Assembly (NCBI GenBank): GCA_910574745.1
Contig: CAJTCE010000005.1
Span: 115,751 to 179,750, forward strand
From: Lachnospiraceae bacterium
GTDB lineage: Bacteria > Bacillota > Clostridia > Lachnospirales > Lachnospiraceae
DNA length: 64,000 nt
Direction of reading: 5' to 3'
In this document: in pieces, positions 1-9,027 of the stretch
Layout: each line of letters opens with the position of its first letter
Numbering within the stretch: position 1 is the stretch's first letter
Translations under genes and position numbers: made by a program
The notes under the pieces: generated by a model
Databases searched by the model: none
What the model saw: the letters and a program-made list of their open reading frames with translations, nothing else
Told to the model about the DNA's origin: nothing

Positions 1-86
1 CGTAAATGAGGAAAACCGGAGGTTTTCCGAATGTGCCATGCGGAGTTGGGTGCGGACAAGCTATGAAAGAAGTAAAGGTTACAAGA

Positions 87-779
87 ATGGAATCAATGGA
101 AGAATTGGAACAGAAAATAGGATACAGCTTTAAAAATGAAGCGTTGCTGCGCCAGGCGCTGACCCACAGCTCTTTTTCCAATGAACAGAAAATCAAGAAA
201 TGGAAAAACTATGAGCGTATTGAATTTTTGGGAGATGCGGTTCTGGAATTAATCAGCAGCGATTATTTTTACCGCACTTATCCTGATGAAACGGAAGGAA
301 ATCTTACAAAGATGCGGGCCGCTGCCGTCTGTGAACAGGCTCTTGCCATTACTGCGAGGGAATTGGATCTGGGAAAATATCTGGTGCTTGGAAAGGGCGA
401 GGAGCAAAACGGCGGCAGGGAAAGAGATTCCATTATTGCCGATGTGGTAGAGGCTGTTATCGGCGCCATTTATCTGGATTCCGGCATGAGGGAGGCAAAG
501 CATTTTATTTATCGCTTTGTGTTAAATGATTTGGAAAATAAAAGACTTTTCTTTGATGCGAAGTCTGTTTTACAGGAATATTTACAGGAAGAAAAGGCGG
601 GAGAACTGACTTACAGATCCGTAGGAGAAGAAGGACCGGAGCATGAAAAGGTTTTCATTATGGAAGCGGTGTTAAACGGAGAAGTCATCGGAACCGGTAA
701 GGGGAAAAGCAAGAAAGCGGCACAGCAGAGTGCGGCCTATGATGCCTTAATGAAATGTCAAGGGGCAGATGAGGGGTAA
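87..779 (+). CDS. rnc: Ribonuclease III
   Basis: Cytoplasmic double-strand-specific endoribonuclease that processes rRNA precursors and structured mRNAs. The 230-residue product has the RNase III signature ERIEFLGD at residues 43-50, the second acidic pair D119/E122 in the IIADVVEAVIG helix, and a C-terminal dsRNA-binding domain from about residue 157 ending in the usual KGKSKKAAQQSAAYDAL helix. All expected metal ligands (E43, E46, D50, E70, D119, E122) are present. The ATG at 87 is preferred because AAAGG lies 8 nt upstream and the length fits the family; the ATG at 63 is the alternative. A perfect 8-bp hairpin (GGAAAACC, loop GGA, GGTTTTCC, positions 10-28) sits just upstream. The gene ends 3 nt before smc, so co-transcription with smc and ftsY is expected. 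Confidence 0.95.
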   Translation: MESMEELEQKIGYSFKNEALLRQALTHSSFSNEQKIKKWKNYERIEFLGDAVLELISSDYFYRTYPDETEGNLTKMRAAAVCEQALAITARELDLGKYLVLGKGEEQNGGRERDSIIADVVEAVIGAIYLDSGMREAKHFIYRFVLNDLENKRLFFDAKSVLQEYLQEEKAGELTYRSVGEEGPEHEKVFIMEAVLNGEVIGTGKGKSKKAAQQSAAYDALMKCQGADEG

Positions 780-782
780 ATT

Positions 783-3700
783 ATGTATTTAAAAAGTATT
801 GAAGTTCATGGATTCAAATCCTTTGCAAATAAAATTGTATTTCAGTTTCATCAGGGCATTACGGGTATCGTAGGCCCGAACGGAAGCGGTAAGAGTAATG
901 TGGCCGATGCGGTCCGCTGGGTTTTAGGCGAACAGCGCATCAAACAGCTCCGTGGCGCCAGTATGCAGGACGTTATTTTTTCCGGTACGGAAAACCGCAA
1001 GCCTTTAGGTTATGCTTATGTTGCCATTACTTTGGATAACAGCGATCATTCCCTGGCAATTGATTTTGAGGAAGTGACCGTTGCCAGAAGGATTTACCGT
1101 TCCGGGGAAAGCGAATACCTGATTAACGGCGCACCCTGCAGGTTAAAGGATGTTAATGAATTGTTTTATGACACCGGTATCGGTAAGGAAGGCTATTCCA
1201 TTATCGGACAGGGTCAGATTGATAAAATCTTAAGCGGCAAGCCTGAGGAACGCAGGGAGCTTTTTGATGAAGCGGCAGGTATTGTAAAGTTCAAGAGAAG
1301 GAAAGTGACCGCTCAGAAAAAGCTGGAGGATGAAAAAGCCAATATGGTCCGTATCAGCGATATTCTGACGGAACTGGAAAAGCAGATAGGACCTTTGGAG
1401 AAGCAGTCGGAAAAGGCGAAAATATATTTAAAGCAGAAAGAGGAATTAAAGACTCTGGATGTGAATATGTTTTTACTGGAGAATGCCCGGCTTAAAGCGC
1501 AGTTTGAGGATGTGAAGGAAAAATATGCAATTGCATCCGAAGATTTTAGTAACACTACAAAGGAATATGAAAATATTAAGTCTGAGTATGACAAAATTGC
1601 GGAAGAACTGGAAGAACTGGAGCGCAATATAGAAGAGGAGCGCATGGCTCTTTCCGATACCAATGTGATGCGGGGAAAGCTGGAAGGACAGATCAATGTC
1701 TTAAAGGAGCAGATTTTATCTGCAACGGGTAATGAAGAGCACTTAAAAGTAAGACAGGCTTCTTTGCAGAAACAGATTGCAGGAAAAGATAGGGAAAAAG
1801 AGGAAATCCTTGCAGGTAAAAAGCAGTTTGACGACGCTCTTTCACAGATGGAAGAAAAGAAGGCGGAGGCACAGGCAGCGCTGGAAACACTGCAAAACCG
1901 TATGGAGGAACTAAACGGACAGATCGAAGCCGGCAAAAATTCCATTATTCAGGCATTAAATGACCGGGCAGGTATTAAGTCACGTATCAGCAGCTTTGAT
2001 ACGAGGCTGGAACAGATACAGATCCGTAAGGCGGAACTGAATTCCAGACTTCTTCGCGCCAAATCCGATGAAGCAAAGCATGAGGAGGCTATTTTAAAGC
2101 TACAGGGCGAATTTGAAGCTATCAACGAAGAAATCAGAGGATTAAATGAAAAACAAAGCTCTTTGGAGGAAAAAAATCACGAGATAACCGACCAACTTTC
2201 TGAAAAGGATCAGAAGCTTCGGGATACCCAGGTGCTTTATCATCAGGCAAAATCCAAGCTGGACGCTATCAGCAATTTGACGGAGCGCTACGACGGCTAT
2301 GGCAACAGCATCCGTAAGGTAATGGAGCAAAAGGAAGAAAATGAAGGTATTATCGGCGTTGTGGCGGATATTATCAAGGTAGAGGAAAAGTACGAAACCG
2401 CTATTGAGACAGCCTTAGGCGGCAACATTCAGAATATCGTGACCAACGATGAAGAAACCGCTAAAAAGATGATTTCTTTCTTAAAGAAAAATAAATTCGG
2501 GCGTGCTACTTTTTTACCCCTGACCAGCATTACCAGACCACAGGAATTTAAAACCCCTGAAGTTTTAAAGGAAAAAGGCGTAATCGGCATGGCTAATGAG
2601 CTTGTGAACACAAAGAAGGAGTACCTCAACGTGGCAAAGGCCATGTTAGGGCGAATTGTTGTTGTGGACAACGTGGACAATGCAGTTAAAATTGCCAGAA
2701 AATTTGATTACGGCATTCGTATGGTTACGATAGAAGGCGAACTGCTTGTGCCCGGCGGGGCCATCAGCGGAGGCGCATTCAAAAATTCCAGCAACCTTTT
2801 GGGCAGACGCCGTGAAATGGATGAGTTGGAGGCGAAGGTCAAGAATTATTTAAAAGAAATAGATGCGATTTTGGATGATATTGAAAAGACCAAGGGCGAG
2901 AGAATGCAGATAAGGCGCAGCTTAGAGGAAGTCAAGGCTACCTTGCAGGAGCGTTTTATTGCACAAAATACTGCCCGTCTCAATGTGATTCAGGCGGAAG
3001 AAAAACGAAACGAAACAGGAAAGGGTTATTCACAATTAAAGGAAGAACAGGAAGAAATAGAAGAGCAGCTTTCGGAAATTGCGAAAGGCAAGGAGGATGC
3101 GGCCAAAGAGCTTGAAAGTTCTGAGCAGATGGAAAAAAATGTTCAGGTACAGATTGCCGAATTCCAGAAAGAGCTGGATGCCGTCAGGGCAGAAGAAGGA
3201 GAACAGGCTGCAAGGAATGCGGAGATGGATGTGGAAATGGAAAAGGTTATCCAGAAACAGTCCTTTGAGCAGCAGAATCTGGATCGTATTCTTGCAGAAC
3301 GGGGCAGATACGAGGAAGAACTGGCGGAAATCGATTCCGGTATGGTAAATACCGTAAATGATATCCAACAGAAAAAGGCCGATATTGCAGAGCTTGAGAA
3401 AACCATTGCGGCTTCCTATGAAAGCCAGAATGAAAACGAAGAAAAGCTCCAAAACAATACAAAGCGAAGGGAAGAGCTTTCTGCAAAACAGAAAAACTTC
3501 TTTACGAACAGGGAGGCTTTGTCCGAGCGCATGACTGCGCTGGATAAAGAGGTGTATCGTCTTAATGCCCAGAAGGAACGGTTAGAGGAGTCCATTGAGG
3601 CCAAGATCAATTACATGTGGAATGAATATGAGATCACGCTTTCCGATGCGGCAGCCCTGCGCAATGAGGAAATGAATGATCTGACAGTTATGAAAAGGGA

Positions 3701-4340
3701 TGCTGCGGCAATTAAGGACGCCATTAAACGTCTGGGAGATGTCAACGTTAATGCCATTGAGGATTATAAGAGCGTCATGGAGCGTTATACCTTCTTAAAA
3801 GGGCAGTATGATGATTTGATTGAGGCGGAAAAACAGCTTTTAGGCATTATCGAGGAACTGGATACTGCCATGAGGAAGCAGTTTGAAGAAAAATTTGCGG
3901 AAATTACCAAAGAGTTTGATAAGGTATTTAAAGAGCTTTTTGGCGGCGGCAAAGGTACTTTGGAACTGATTGAAGAGGAGGATATTCTGGAAGCGGGCAT
4001 CCGTATTATTGCCCAGCCGCCGGGAAAGAAGCTGCAGAATATGATGCAGCTCTCCGGTGGGGAAAAGGCATTGACGGCAATTTCGCTGTTATTTGCCATC
4101 CAGAACTTAAAACCTTCGCCTTTCTGTTTGTTGGATGAGATTGAGGCGGCGCTGGATGAATCCAATGTAGGACGGTTTGCCAATTATTTACATAAGCTGA
4201 CAAAACATACCCAGTTTATTGTCATTACACACAGACGTGGTACAATGGAAAAGGCGGACAGGCTTTACGGCATTACTATGCAGGAGAAGGGAGTTTCCAC
4301 ACTGGTCAGCGTGGACCTCATAGACAAGGATATTCAATAA
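783..4340 (+). CDS. smc: Chromosome segregation protein SMC
   Basis: Structural maintenance of chromosomes ATPase, which with ScpA/ScpB forms the bacterial condensin that compacts and resolves sister chromosomes. The 1185 residues match full family length. Walker A GPNGSGKS is at 31-38. A long heptad-rich coiled coil (about 165-510) leads to a hinge at about 519-660 that starts [13 protein letters not shown]. The return coiled coil follows, then the ABC signature LSGGEKAL near 1089 and Walker [13 protein letters not shown] near 1115-1127. The start ATG follows the rnc stop almost directly, with GAGGGG overlapping the end of rnc as ribosome binding site. No interruption is seen. The many antisense reading frames inside it come from Glu/Lys-rich coiled-coil codons and are not genes. 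Confidence 0.98.
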   Translation: MYLKSIEVHGFKSFANKIVFQFHQGITGIVGPNGSGKSNVADAVRWVLGEQRIKQLRGASMQDVIFSGTENRKPLGYAYVAITLDNSDHSLAIDFEEVTVARRIYRSGESEYLINGAPCRLKDVNELFYDTGIGKEGYSIIGQGQIDKILSGKPEERRELFDEAAGIVKFKRRKVTAQKKLEDEKANMVRISDILTELEKQIGPLEKQSEKAKIYLKQKEELKTLDVNMFLLENARLKAQFEDVKEKYAIASEDFSNTTKEYENIKSEYDKIAEELEELERNIEEERMALSDTNVMRGKLEGQINVLKEQILSATGNEEHLKVRQASLQKQIAGKDREKEEILAGKKQFDDALSQMEEKKAEAQAALETLQNRMEELNGQIEAGKNSIIQALNDRAGIKSRISSFDTRLEQIQIRKAELNSRLLRAKSDEAKHEEAILKLQGEFEAINEEIRGLNEKQSSLEEKNHEITDQLSEKDQKLRDTQVLYHQAKSKLDAISNLTERYDGYGNSIRKVMEQKEENEGIIGVVADIIKVEEKYETAIETALGGNIQNIVTNDEETAKKMISFLKKNKFGRATFLPLTSITRPQEFKTPEVLKEKGVIGMANELVNTKKEYLNVAKAMLGRIVVVDNVDNAVKIARKFDYGIRMVTIEGELLVPGGAISGGAFKNSSNLLGRRREMDELEAKVKNYLKEIDAILDDIEKTKGERMQIRRSLEEVKATLQERFIAQNTARLNVIQAEEKRNETGKGYSQLKEEQEEIEEQLSEIAKGKEDAAKELESSEQMEKNVQVQIAEFQKELDAVRAEEGEQAARNAEMDVEMEKVIQKQSFEQQNLDRILAERGRYEEELAEIDSGMVNTVNDIQQKKADIAELEKTIAASYESQNENEEKLQNNTKRREELSAKQKNFFTNREALSERMTALDKEVYRLNAQKERLEESIEAKINYMWNEYEITLSDAAALRNEEMNDLTVMKRDAAAIKDAIKRLGDVNVNAIEDYKSVMERYTFLKGQYDDLIEAEKQLLGIIEELDTAMRKQFEEKFAEITKEFDKVFKELFGGGKGTLELIEEEDILEAGIRIIAQPPGKKLQNMMQLSGGEKALTAISLLFAIQNLKPSPFCLLDEIEAALDESNVGRFANYLHKLTKHTQFIVITHRRGTMEKADRLYGITMQEKGVSTLVSVDLIDKDIQ

Positions 4341-4348
4341 ATTAAATT

Positions 4349-4372
4349 ATTCAGAACCGTTTGGTTCTGAAT
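4349..4372. other. Perfect hairpin between smc and ftsY
   Basis: A 10-bp perfect stem with a GTTT loop (core arms TCAGAACC and GGTTCTGA) fills most of the smc-ftsY gap and ends 8 nt before the ftsY ribosome binding site. There is no convincing T-run after it, so it is more likely an mRNA processing or stability element than a strong terminator. That role is inferred; RNase III, encoded upstream in the same operon, would be a plausible enzyme. Confidence 0.55.
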
Positions 4373-4389
4373 TGTTTCAAGGAGGTTCT

Positions 4390-5328
4390 ATGGAAGAGGA
4401 AAAATTAGGTTTTTTTGGCAGGCTGAAAGCAGGTCTGGCCAAAACGAGGAATAATATTGTACGGGGCATTGATAATGTTTTTTCAGGGTTTTCCAATATT
4501 GACGAGGATTTTTATGAAGAACTGGAAGAAATCCTGATCATGGGAGATATCGGCGTTAATGCCACTACAAAGATTGTGGAACGGCTCAAGGAGCAGGTAA
4601 GACAGCAGCATATCAAGGAGCCTTCGGAGTGCAAGCAGCTTTTGATTGACGGCATCAAGGAGCAGATGCGGGTGGAGGAAACCGCCTATGATTTTGAATC
4701 GGAACAATCGGTTGTACTGGTAATCGGCGTCAACGGCGTGGGAAAGACCACCTCTGTAGGAAAGCTTGCAGGGAAGTTAAAGGACAAGGGTCGAAAGGTT
4801 CTTTTGGCGGCGGCGGATACCTTCCGTGCGGCAGCCATTGAGCAGTTGGAGGAATGGTCCCACAGAGCGGGCGTGGATATTATTTCGGGCAGCGAGGGTG
4901 CAGACCCGGCAAGCGTTATTTACGATGCGGTCAGTGCGGCGAAGGCAAGACATGTCGATGTGCTTTTATGTGATACGGCGGGAAGACTGCATAATAAGAA
5001 AAATTTAATGGAAGAATTAAAGAAGATCAACCGGATTATTGACAGGGAATTTCCGGACGCCCATCGGGAAAATCTGGTGGTTTTGGACGGAACCACGGGA
5101 CAAAATGCCCTAAATCAGGCAAAAGAGTTTGCCCAGGTAGCGGATTTGACGGGAATCATCCTGACAAAGCTAGACGGAACGGCAAAGGGCGGTATTGCTG
5201 TAGCTATCCAGTCGGAGCTGCAGATACCGGTCAAATATATCGGTGTAGGAGAAAGTATTGAAGATTTACAGAAATATGATGCGGATCAGTTTGTAGACGC
5301 ATTGTTTGATGTGGCTCCCGAGGCTTAA
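4390..5328 (+). CDS. ftsY: Signal recognition particle receptor FtsY
   Basis: SRP-type GTPase that docks ribosome-nascent chain-SRP complexes at the membrane, the partner of Ffh encoded at 51.9-53.3 kb. The 312-residue product has a short basic N-terminus without the long acidic A domain, a four-helix N domain, and the NG GTPase core: G1 GVNGVGKTT near 110, G3 DTAGR near 195 and G4 TKLDG near 259. The ATG at 4390 is chosen because GGAGG at 4381-4385 is ideally placed; an upstream TTG in frame has no such site. It is the third gene of the rnc-smc-ftsY cluster, a common Firmicute arrangement. Confidence 0.97.
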   Translation: MEEEKLGFFGRLKAGLAKTRNNIVRGIDNVFSGFSNIDEDFYEELEEILIMGDIGVNATTKIVERLKEQVRQQHIKEPSECKQLLIDGIKEQMRVEETAYDFESEQSVVLVIGVNGVGKTTSVGKLAGKLKDKGRKVLLAAADTFRAAAIEQLEEWSHRAGVDIISGSEGADPASVIYDAVSAAKARHVDVLLCDTAGRLHNKKNLMEELKKINRIIDREFPDAHRENLVVLDGTTGQNALNQAKEFAQVADLTGIILTKLDGTAKGGIAVAIQSELQIPVKYIGVGESIEDLQKYDADQFVDALFDVAPEA

Positions 5329-5349
5329 GGAGCAGGAAGAAGGGATAAA

Positions 5350-6573
5350 ATGAGCAGTGAAATGTTGACGTTGGAGAGATTTGAAGAGGCATCGGAAAAG
5401 GTAAAGGAAGTGACCCTTCCTACGGAACTGGTATACAGCGAATATTTAAGCGGCCAGACCGGCAACAAGGTTTATTTAAAGCCGGAAAATATGCAGTTTA
5501 CCGGTGCTTATAAGGTAAGGGGAGCTTATTACAAAATGAGTACCTTGAGCGAGGAGGAGCGGAAAAAAGGAATTATAACCGCTTCCGCCGGCAATCATGC
5601 CCAGGGCGTTGCTTATGCGGCAAAATGCTATGGGACCAAGGCGGTTATTGTTATGCCCACTACCACGCCTCTCATTAAGGTTAACAGAACTAAGAGCTAT
5701 GGGGCGGAAGTGGTTCTTTATGGAAATGTATATGACGAGGCGTGTGATAAAGCATTGGAGCTGGCAAAAGAGCAGGGATATACCTTTATTCATCCTTTTG
5801 ACGATCCGGCTGTTGCCACGGGCCAGGGCAGTATTGCCATGGAAATCGTAAAGGAACTGCCTTTAGTGGATTATATTTTAGTTCCCATCGGCGGCGGCGG
5901 TCTTGCTACAGGCGTTTCCACGCTGGCAAAGCTCTTAAATCCCAAAATCAAGGTAATCGGTGTGGAGCCTGCGGGGGCTAACTGTCTGCAGGAATCTTTA
6001 AAAGAGGGAAAGGTAGTAACCCTTCCTTCGGTCAATACCATTGCCGACGGTACGGCAGTTAAAACGCCGGGAAGCAATATTTTTCCTTATTTGCAGAAAA
6101 ATTTGGATGATATTATTACTGTAGAGGATGAAGAACTGGTTGTAGCATTTCTGGATATGGTGGAAAACCATAAGATGATCGTGGAGAATTCCGGTTTACT
6201 GACGGTTGCGGCGTTGAAGCATCTGAATATAAAAAATAAGAAAATTGTTTCCATTTTGAGCGGCGGAAATATGGATGTCATTACGATGTCTTCCGTGGTT
6301 CAGCAGGGATTGATTTTCAGGGACAGGATTTTTACGGTTTCCGTATTGCTTCCCGATAAGCCGGGAGAGCTTTGCAGGGTTTCGGGAATTATTGCAGAGG
6401 CCAGCGGAAATGTTATTAAGTTAGAGCACAATCAGTTTGTTTCTACCAATAGGAATGCGGCTGTGGAGCTTAGGATTACCATGGAGGCATTCGGGACGGA
6501 GCATAAGGGGCAGATTATGGAGGCGTTAAAGGAGAAAGGTTATATGCCGAAGCTGGTCAGGACGAATATTTGA
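5350..6573 (+). CDS. ilvA: Threonine ammonia-lyase (threonine deaminase)
   Basis: PLP-dependent enzyme converting L-threonine to 2-oxobutyrate and ammonia, either the entry to isoleucine synthesis or a catabolic step. The 407-residue fold-type II protein has the Schiff-base lysine K55 in TGAYKVRGAY, the substrate loop SAGNHAQG at 79-86, the PLP phosphate loop GGGGLATG near 181-188 and a single C-terminal ACT domain from about residue 325. One ACT domain and about 400 residues is the layout of the short TdcB-like enzymes common in Clostridia, so biosynthetic versus catabolic role cannot be settled here. It starts 21 nt after ftsY and may be read from the same transcript. A large hairpin follows. 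Confidence 0.93.
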   Translation: MSSEMLTLERFEEASEKVKEVTLPTELVYSEYLSGQTGNKVYLKPENMQFTGAYKVRGAYYKMSTLSEEERKKGIITASAGNHAQGVAYAAKCYGTKAVIVMPTTTPLIKVNRTKSYGAEVVLYGNVYDEACDKALELAKEQGYTFIHPFDDPAVATGQGSIAMEIVKELPLVDYILVPIGGGGLATGVSTLAKLLNPKIKVIGVEPAGANCLQESLKEGKVVTLPSVNTIADGTAVKTPGSNIFPYLQKNLDDIITVEDEELVVAFLDMVENHKMIVENSGLLTVAALKHLNIKNKKIVSILSGGNMDVITMSSVVQQGLIFRDRIFTVSVLLPDKPGELCRVSGIIAEASGNVIKLEHNQFVSTNRNAAVELRITMEAFGTEHKGQIMEALKEKGYMPKLVRTNI

Positions 6574-6599
6574 TGAATGAGGAATAGGGAGAGACCGGT

Positions 6600-6674
6600 A
6601 CGGAATTACAATGGCTCAGCTCTATGGGAGAATATTTCTGTTTTTCCCATAGAGGCGAGCCATTGTTATTCCGT
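6600..6674. repeat. Long imperfect inverted repeat downstream of ilvA
   Basis: Two roughly 31-base arms (6600-6630 and 6644-6674) match at about 28 positions around a loop of about 14 bases. The arms begin ACGGAAT and end ATTCCGT. The stem is far longer than an ordinary terminator and is not followed by a T-run. It could end ilvA transcription, act as a stability element, or be a miniature mobile repeat. Copies elsewhere in the genome would decide. Confidence 0.6.
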
Positions 6675-6703
6675 GCGGATTTTGGTTATCGCAAAAATGT
6701 GTA

Positions 6704-6732
6704 TTGACATTCGATGAATCAGATGGTAGTAT
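6704..6732 (+). promoter_or_regulatory. Predicted SigA-type promoter for the Rpn-like gene
   Basis: TTGACA at 6704-6709, a 17-bp spacer and TAGTAT at 6727-6732 give a perfect -35 and a 4/6 -10 element. The transcript would have a leader of about 165 nt containing a small dyad (CTTTTAAA/TTTTAAAAG, about 6819-6847) before the AGGAGG site of the next gene. Confidence 0.5.
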
Positions 6733-6902
6733 TCTGTAAAGGCATATATTTCTAACATTCTTTTTGCACAGTCTTAGTGCATTCTATTTTCTGCCGGAAG
6801 GCGTCTTGAAATCAATGCTTTTAAATCCAACAAATTTATTTTAAAAGCGGGAGTTTCAGGAAAAGGGAATTGATAGGTAACTCCTGCGTAAGGAGGTTGC
6901 TT

Positions 6903-7793
6903 ATGAAGAAAGATGAAAAACCTGTACAGGAGAAGGATGTTCAGAAGAAGTACAAGGATACGGTGTTCCGTATGTTGTTTGGGAAAGAGGAGAGGGCTTT
7001 ATCCCTGTATAATGGTGTAAACGGGACGGATTATAAGGATGCTTCGTCATTGAAATTTAATACATTGGAAAATGCGGTGTTTATGAATGTGAAAAATGAT
7101 CTATCCTTTGTGTTTGCAAGCAGCGTGAATCTGTATGAGCATCAGTCCACTGTACCTGTAAATATGCCGCTTAGGGATTTATTTTATATTGCGGATGTCT
7201 GGCAGAAGGAATTTATGGATAAGAGTATCTACAGTAATAAAAGGACTGTTATGCCCAATCCGAATTTTGTGGTGTTTTATAACGGAGTAAGGGTTTTGCC
7301 GGAGCAGATGGAGATGAAGCTGTCGGACAGTTATCTGATACAGACGGATGAGCCTTCGTTAGAATTAAAGGTAAAGGTATTAAATATCAATTCCGGGATG
7401 AATGAGGAACTAAAAGAAATGTGCCCGGAGTTAAAGCAGTATATGCAGTATATAGATAAAGTACGGAAGTATAGTGAGGAAATGGAGCTAAAGGATGCAG
7501 TCATAAAGGCGGTAGAAGAATGCATCCGGGAAAATATCTTAAGGGATTTCCTTATGGAGCAGAAGTCGGAGGTGGTCAAGATGAGTATTTATGAATTTGA
7601 TGAAGAGAGGGAAATGGCAATCATCAGGGCGGATGAGCGTGAGCTTGGCAGAGAGGAAGGCAGGGAAGAGGAACAGCATCGGATAACAGTACTATATAAA
7701 TGCCTGCTCAAAGATAACCGCATGGAGGATTGGGATAAGGCTATCGAAGATAGTACATACTGTGGCAAACTGTATGAAGAATATAGCATTTAG
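6903..7793 (+). CDS. Rpn/PD-(D/E)XK nuclease family protein
   Basis: A 296-residue protein of the Rpn-like recombination-promoting nuclease / PD-(D/E)XK putative transposase group that is abundant in Lachnospiraceae genomes. Family assignment is from recognition of the N-terminal block (KDTVFRMLFG, then LYNGVNGTDY), the core KNDLSFVF followed by LYEHQST, and the C-terminal ECIRENILRDFL and REEGREEE tail. In the nuclease reading, the D of KNDLSF and the E-x-Q of YEHQS would be catalytic, with Gln in place of the usual Lys. The start at 6903 is set by AGGAGG 6890-6895; the frame extends upstream only from a TTG. It sits alone between ilvA and a duplicated piece of its own 3' end. DNA cleavage or recombination activity is family-based inference. 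Confidence 0.75.
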   Translation: MKKDEKPVQEKDVQKKYKDTVFRMLFGKEERALSLYNGVNGTDYKDASSLKFNTLENAVFMNVKNDLSFVFASSVNLYEHQSTVPVNMPLRDLFYIADVWQKEFMDKSIYSNKRTVMPNPNFVVFYNGVRVLPEQMEMKLSDSYLIQTDEPSLELKVKVLNINSGMNEELKEMCPELKQYMQYIDKVRKYSEEMELKDAVIKAVEECIRENILRDFLMEQKSEVVKMSIYEFDEEREMAIIRADERELGREEGREEEQHRITVLYKCLLKDNRMEDWDKAIEDSTYCGKLYEEYSI

Positions 7794-7817
7794 AAGTAAA
7801 AGACGAAGTTGGTAAGG

Positions 7818-8054
7818 ATGAGTATTTATGAATTTGATGAAGAGAAAGAAATGGCAATCATCAGGGCGGATGAGCGGGAACTTGGCAGGGAGGAAGGACG
7901 AGAGGAAGGCTTGGAAGAAGGTCGAAAAGAAGGCGAACGCCGTATAGCAGTATTATACAAATCTCTGCTGGAAGATGGTCGTACAGAGGATTTAAGAAGG
8001 ACTGTTGAAGATGATGCTTACCGCAGTATGCTGTGTAAAGAATATGGTATTTAA
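7818..8054 (+). CDS. Duplicated C-terminal fragment of the Rpn-like protein
   Basis: A 78-residue frame whose start reproduces the tail of the gene just upstream: both read MSIYEFDEE, then EMAIIRADERELGREEGRE, and both end in an LYKxLL...DAY/STY..LYEEY-like segment. The DNA match begins before the ATG (GGT-AAG-ATG context is kept) and stays near identical for about 90 nt, then diverges. This is best read as the remnant of a second tandem copy that lost its nuclease domain. Whether it is translated is uncertain: the candidate ribosome binding site is only GGTAAGG. No independent function is proposed. Confidence 0.45.
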   Translation: MSIYEFDEEKEMAIIRADERELGREEGREEGLEEGRKEGERRIAVLYKSLLEDGRTEDLRRTVEDDAYRSMLCKEYGI

Positions 8055-8336
8055 TGTGTCAACAATTTGGTAAAAAACAGAATAGGACATATAGAAAAAA
8101 TATTTAAAGAAAAGTATGGTTGAAATAATATTTAAAAATAAACTATATACAGTAAAATATATGCAAAATACAGCATTTAAATTTTAATTACATTTTTCCC
8201 GCAGTTCATTACATCCCTTATATGAAAGAGCAGTCTCCCACCGATATATATAATATAAATACACCGCTTGGACCTTTCGGGAAAGCGGCGGGTTCTGAAT
8301 GACAGAAGAACCTATATCGGAAAGGAGAGATGTAAA
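8055..8336 (+). promoter_or_regulatory. A+T-rich intergenic leader with promoter-like and hairpin elements
   Basis: No gene was found here. Near the 3' end lie CCGATAT (8241-8247) and an overlapping TATAAT (8249-8254), then two adjacent dyads: CCGCTT...AAGCGG (about 8264-8287) and GGTTCT...AGAACC (about 8290-8312), directly before the AAAGGAG ribosome binding site. CCGATAT equals the textbook -10 of the SigD/sigma-28 class, but the matching TAAA -35 is poor (GAAA at 13-bp spacing), so the sigma factor is undecided. The two hairpins would lie in the mRNA leader. Confidence 0.35.
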
Positions 8337-8933
8337 ATGGACACAATGGGAATTGTTACCGGATTTCGTTATCAGAATGAAATCTACAAAAAAGCAAGGG
8401 AGGCAAAGCAGACAGACTTTTATGGGAATATCTCTGATGCGGCAGAGCTGACAGAGAAAAAGAGCAGCAGACCTGTCTTAAGTATGACAATGATACCGGA
8501 TGGCGGGAATGTTACCTATGGAATGACTGCCAAATATGCTGAGCATTCCACGGATGAAAACCCGGTCATACAGGTTTCTTCCAATTACGGCGGAAAAACG
8601 GTTATTTACAATGTAAACATTCATGAAGTAAATCCTAATAACGCATCACAGCTTGAGATGTTTGCCTTATGCGCATATAGCGATGATAAGGGAATCAGCG
8701 ACAGAGGAACTTTCGGCTCTTACCAGCGTATGAAGGTTTTTGGGCAGAATGCGGAAATGAATGGATATTGTCAAAGCTTGGGAGGATATGAGAATTTTCT
8801 GGGTGCAAAATTTAACTGGATGAATATCGTATCCAGAATGATGAATGATTATTTACAGGCAGGAATTTACAAACAGTACCAGCAGGGAACGCAGCTGATG
8901 GGAATGTTTCAGTATTTTGCAAAAGCATTTTAA
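8337..8933 (+). CDS. Hypothetical protein, orphan
   Basis: A 198-residue soluble protein I do not recognise. It has no signal peptide, membrane segment or cysteine motif. Visible features are a charged N-terminal region (YKKAREAKQTD), a central beta-rich part (VTYGMTAKYAEHS, then KTVIYNVNIHEVNP) and a helical C-terminus rich in Met, Gln and Tyr (YLQAGIYKQYQQGTQLMGMF). The ATG at 8337 follows AAAGGAGA at good spacing; a second ATG three codons later is possible. It stands alone between the Rpn-like remnants and enolase, with its own leader of two hairpins. Confidence 0.7.
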   Translation: MDTMGIVTGFRYQNEIYKKAREAKQTDFYGNISDAAELTEKKSSRPVLSMTMIPDGGNVTYGMTAKYAEHSTDENPVIQVSSNYGGKTVIYNVNIHEVNPNNASQLEMFALCAYSDDKGISDRGTFGSYQRMKVFGQNAEMNGYCQSLGGYENFLGAKFNWMNIVSRMMNDYLQAGIYKQYQQGTQLMGMFQYFAKAF

Positions 8934-8988
8934 ATATGTTTTAGAATCCTGTAATACCAAAATGGCAATTTTTGCATAAGTTTCATGG

Positions 8989-9025
8989 AAAATGGACACC
9001 CTTTGTAAAAAAGGAGGTCCATTTT
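8989..9025 (+). promoter_or_regulatory. Terminator-like hairpin with the eno ribosome binding site in its loop
   Basis: Arms AAAATGGAC (8989-8997) and GTCCATTTT (9017-9025) pair perfectly. The 19-nt loop carries the AAAGGAGG site of eno, the last G of which enters the stem, and the 3' arm ends in a T-run directly before the ATG. The element could terminate transcription from the upstream gene, or tune eno translation, or both. Confidence 0.55.
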
Positions 9026-9027
9026 TT

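Noticed and set aside
783..4340. Several long antisense frames inside smc
   Set aside because: They lie wholly within a conserved gene, are Ser/Phe/Leu-rich mirror images of Glu/Lys codons, and have no ribosome sites.
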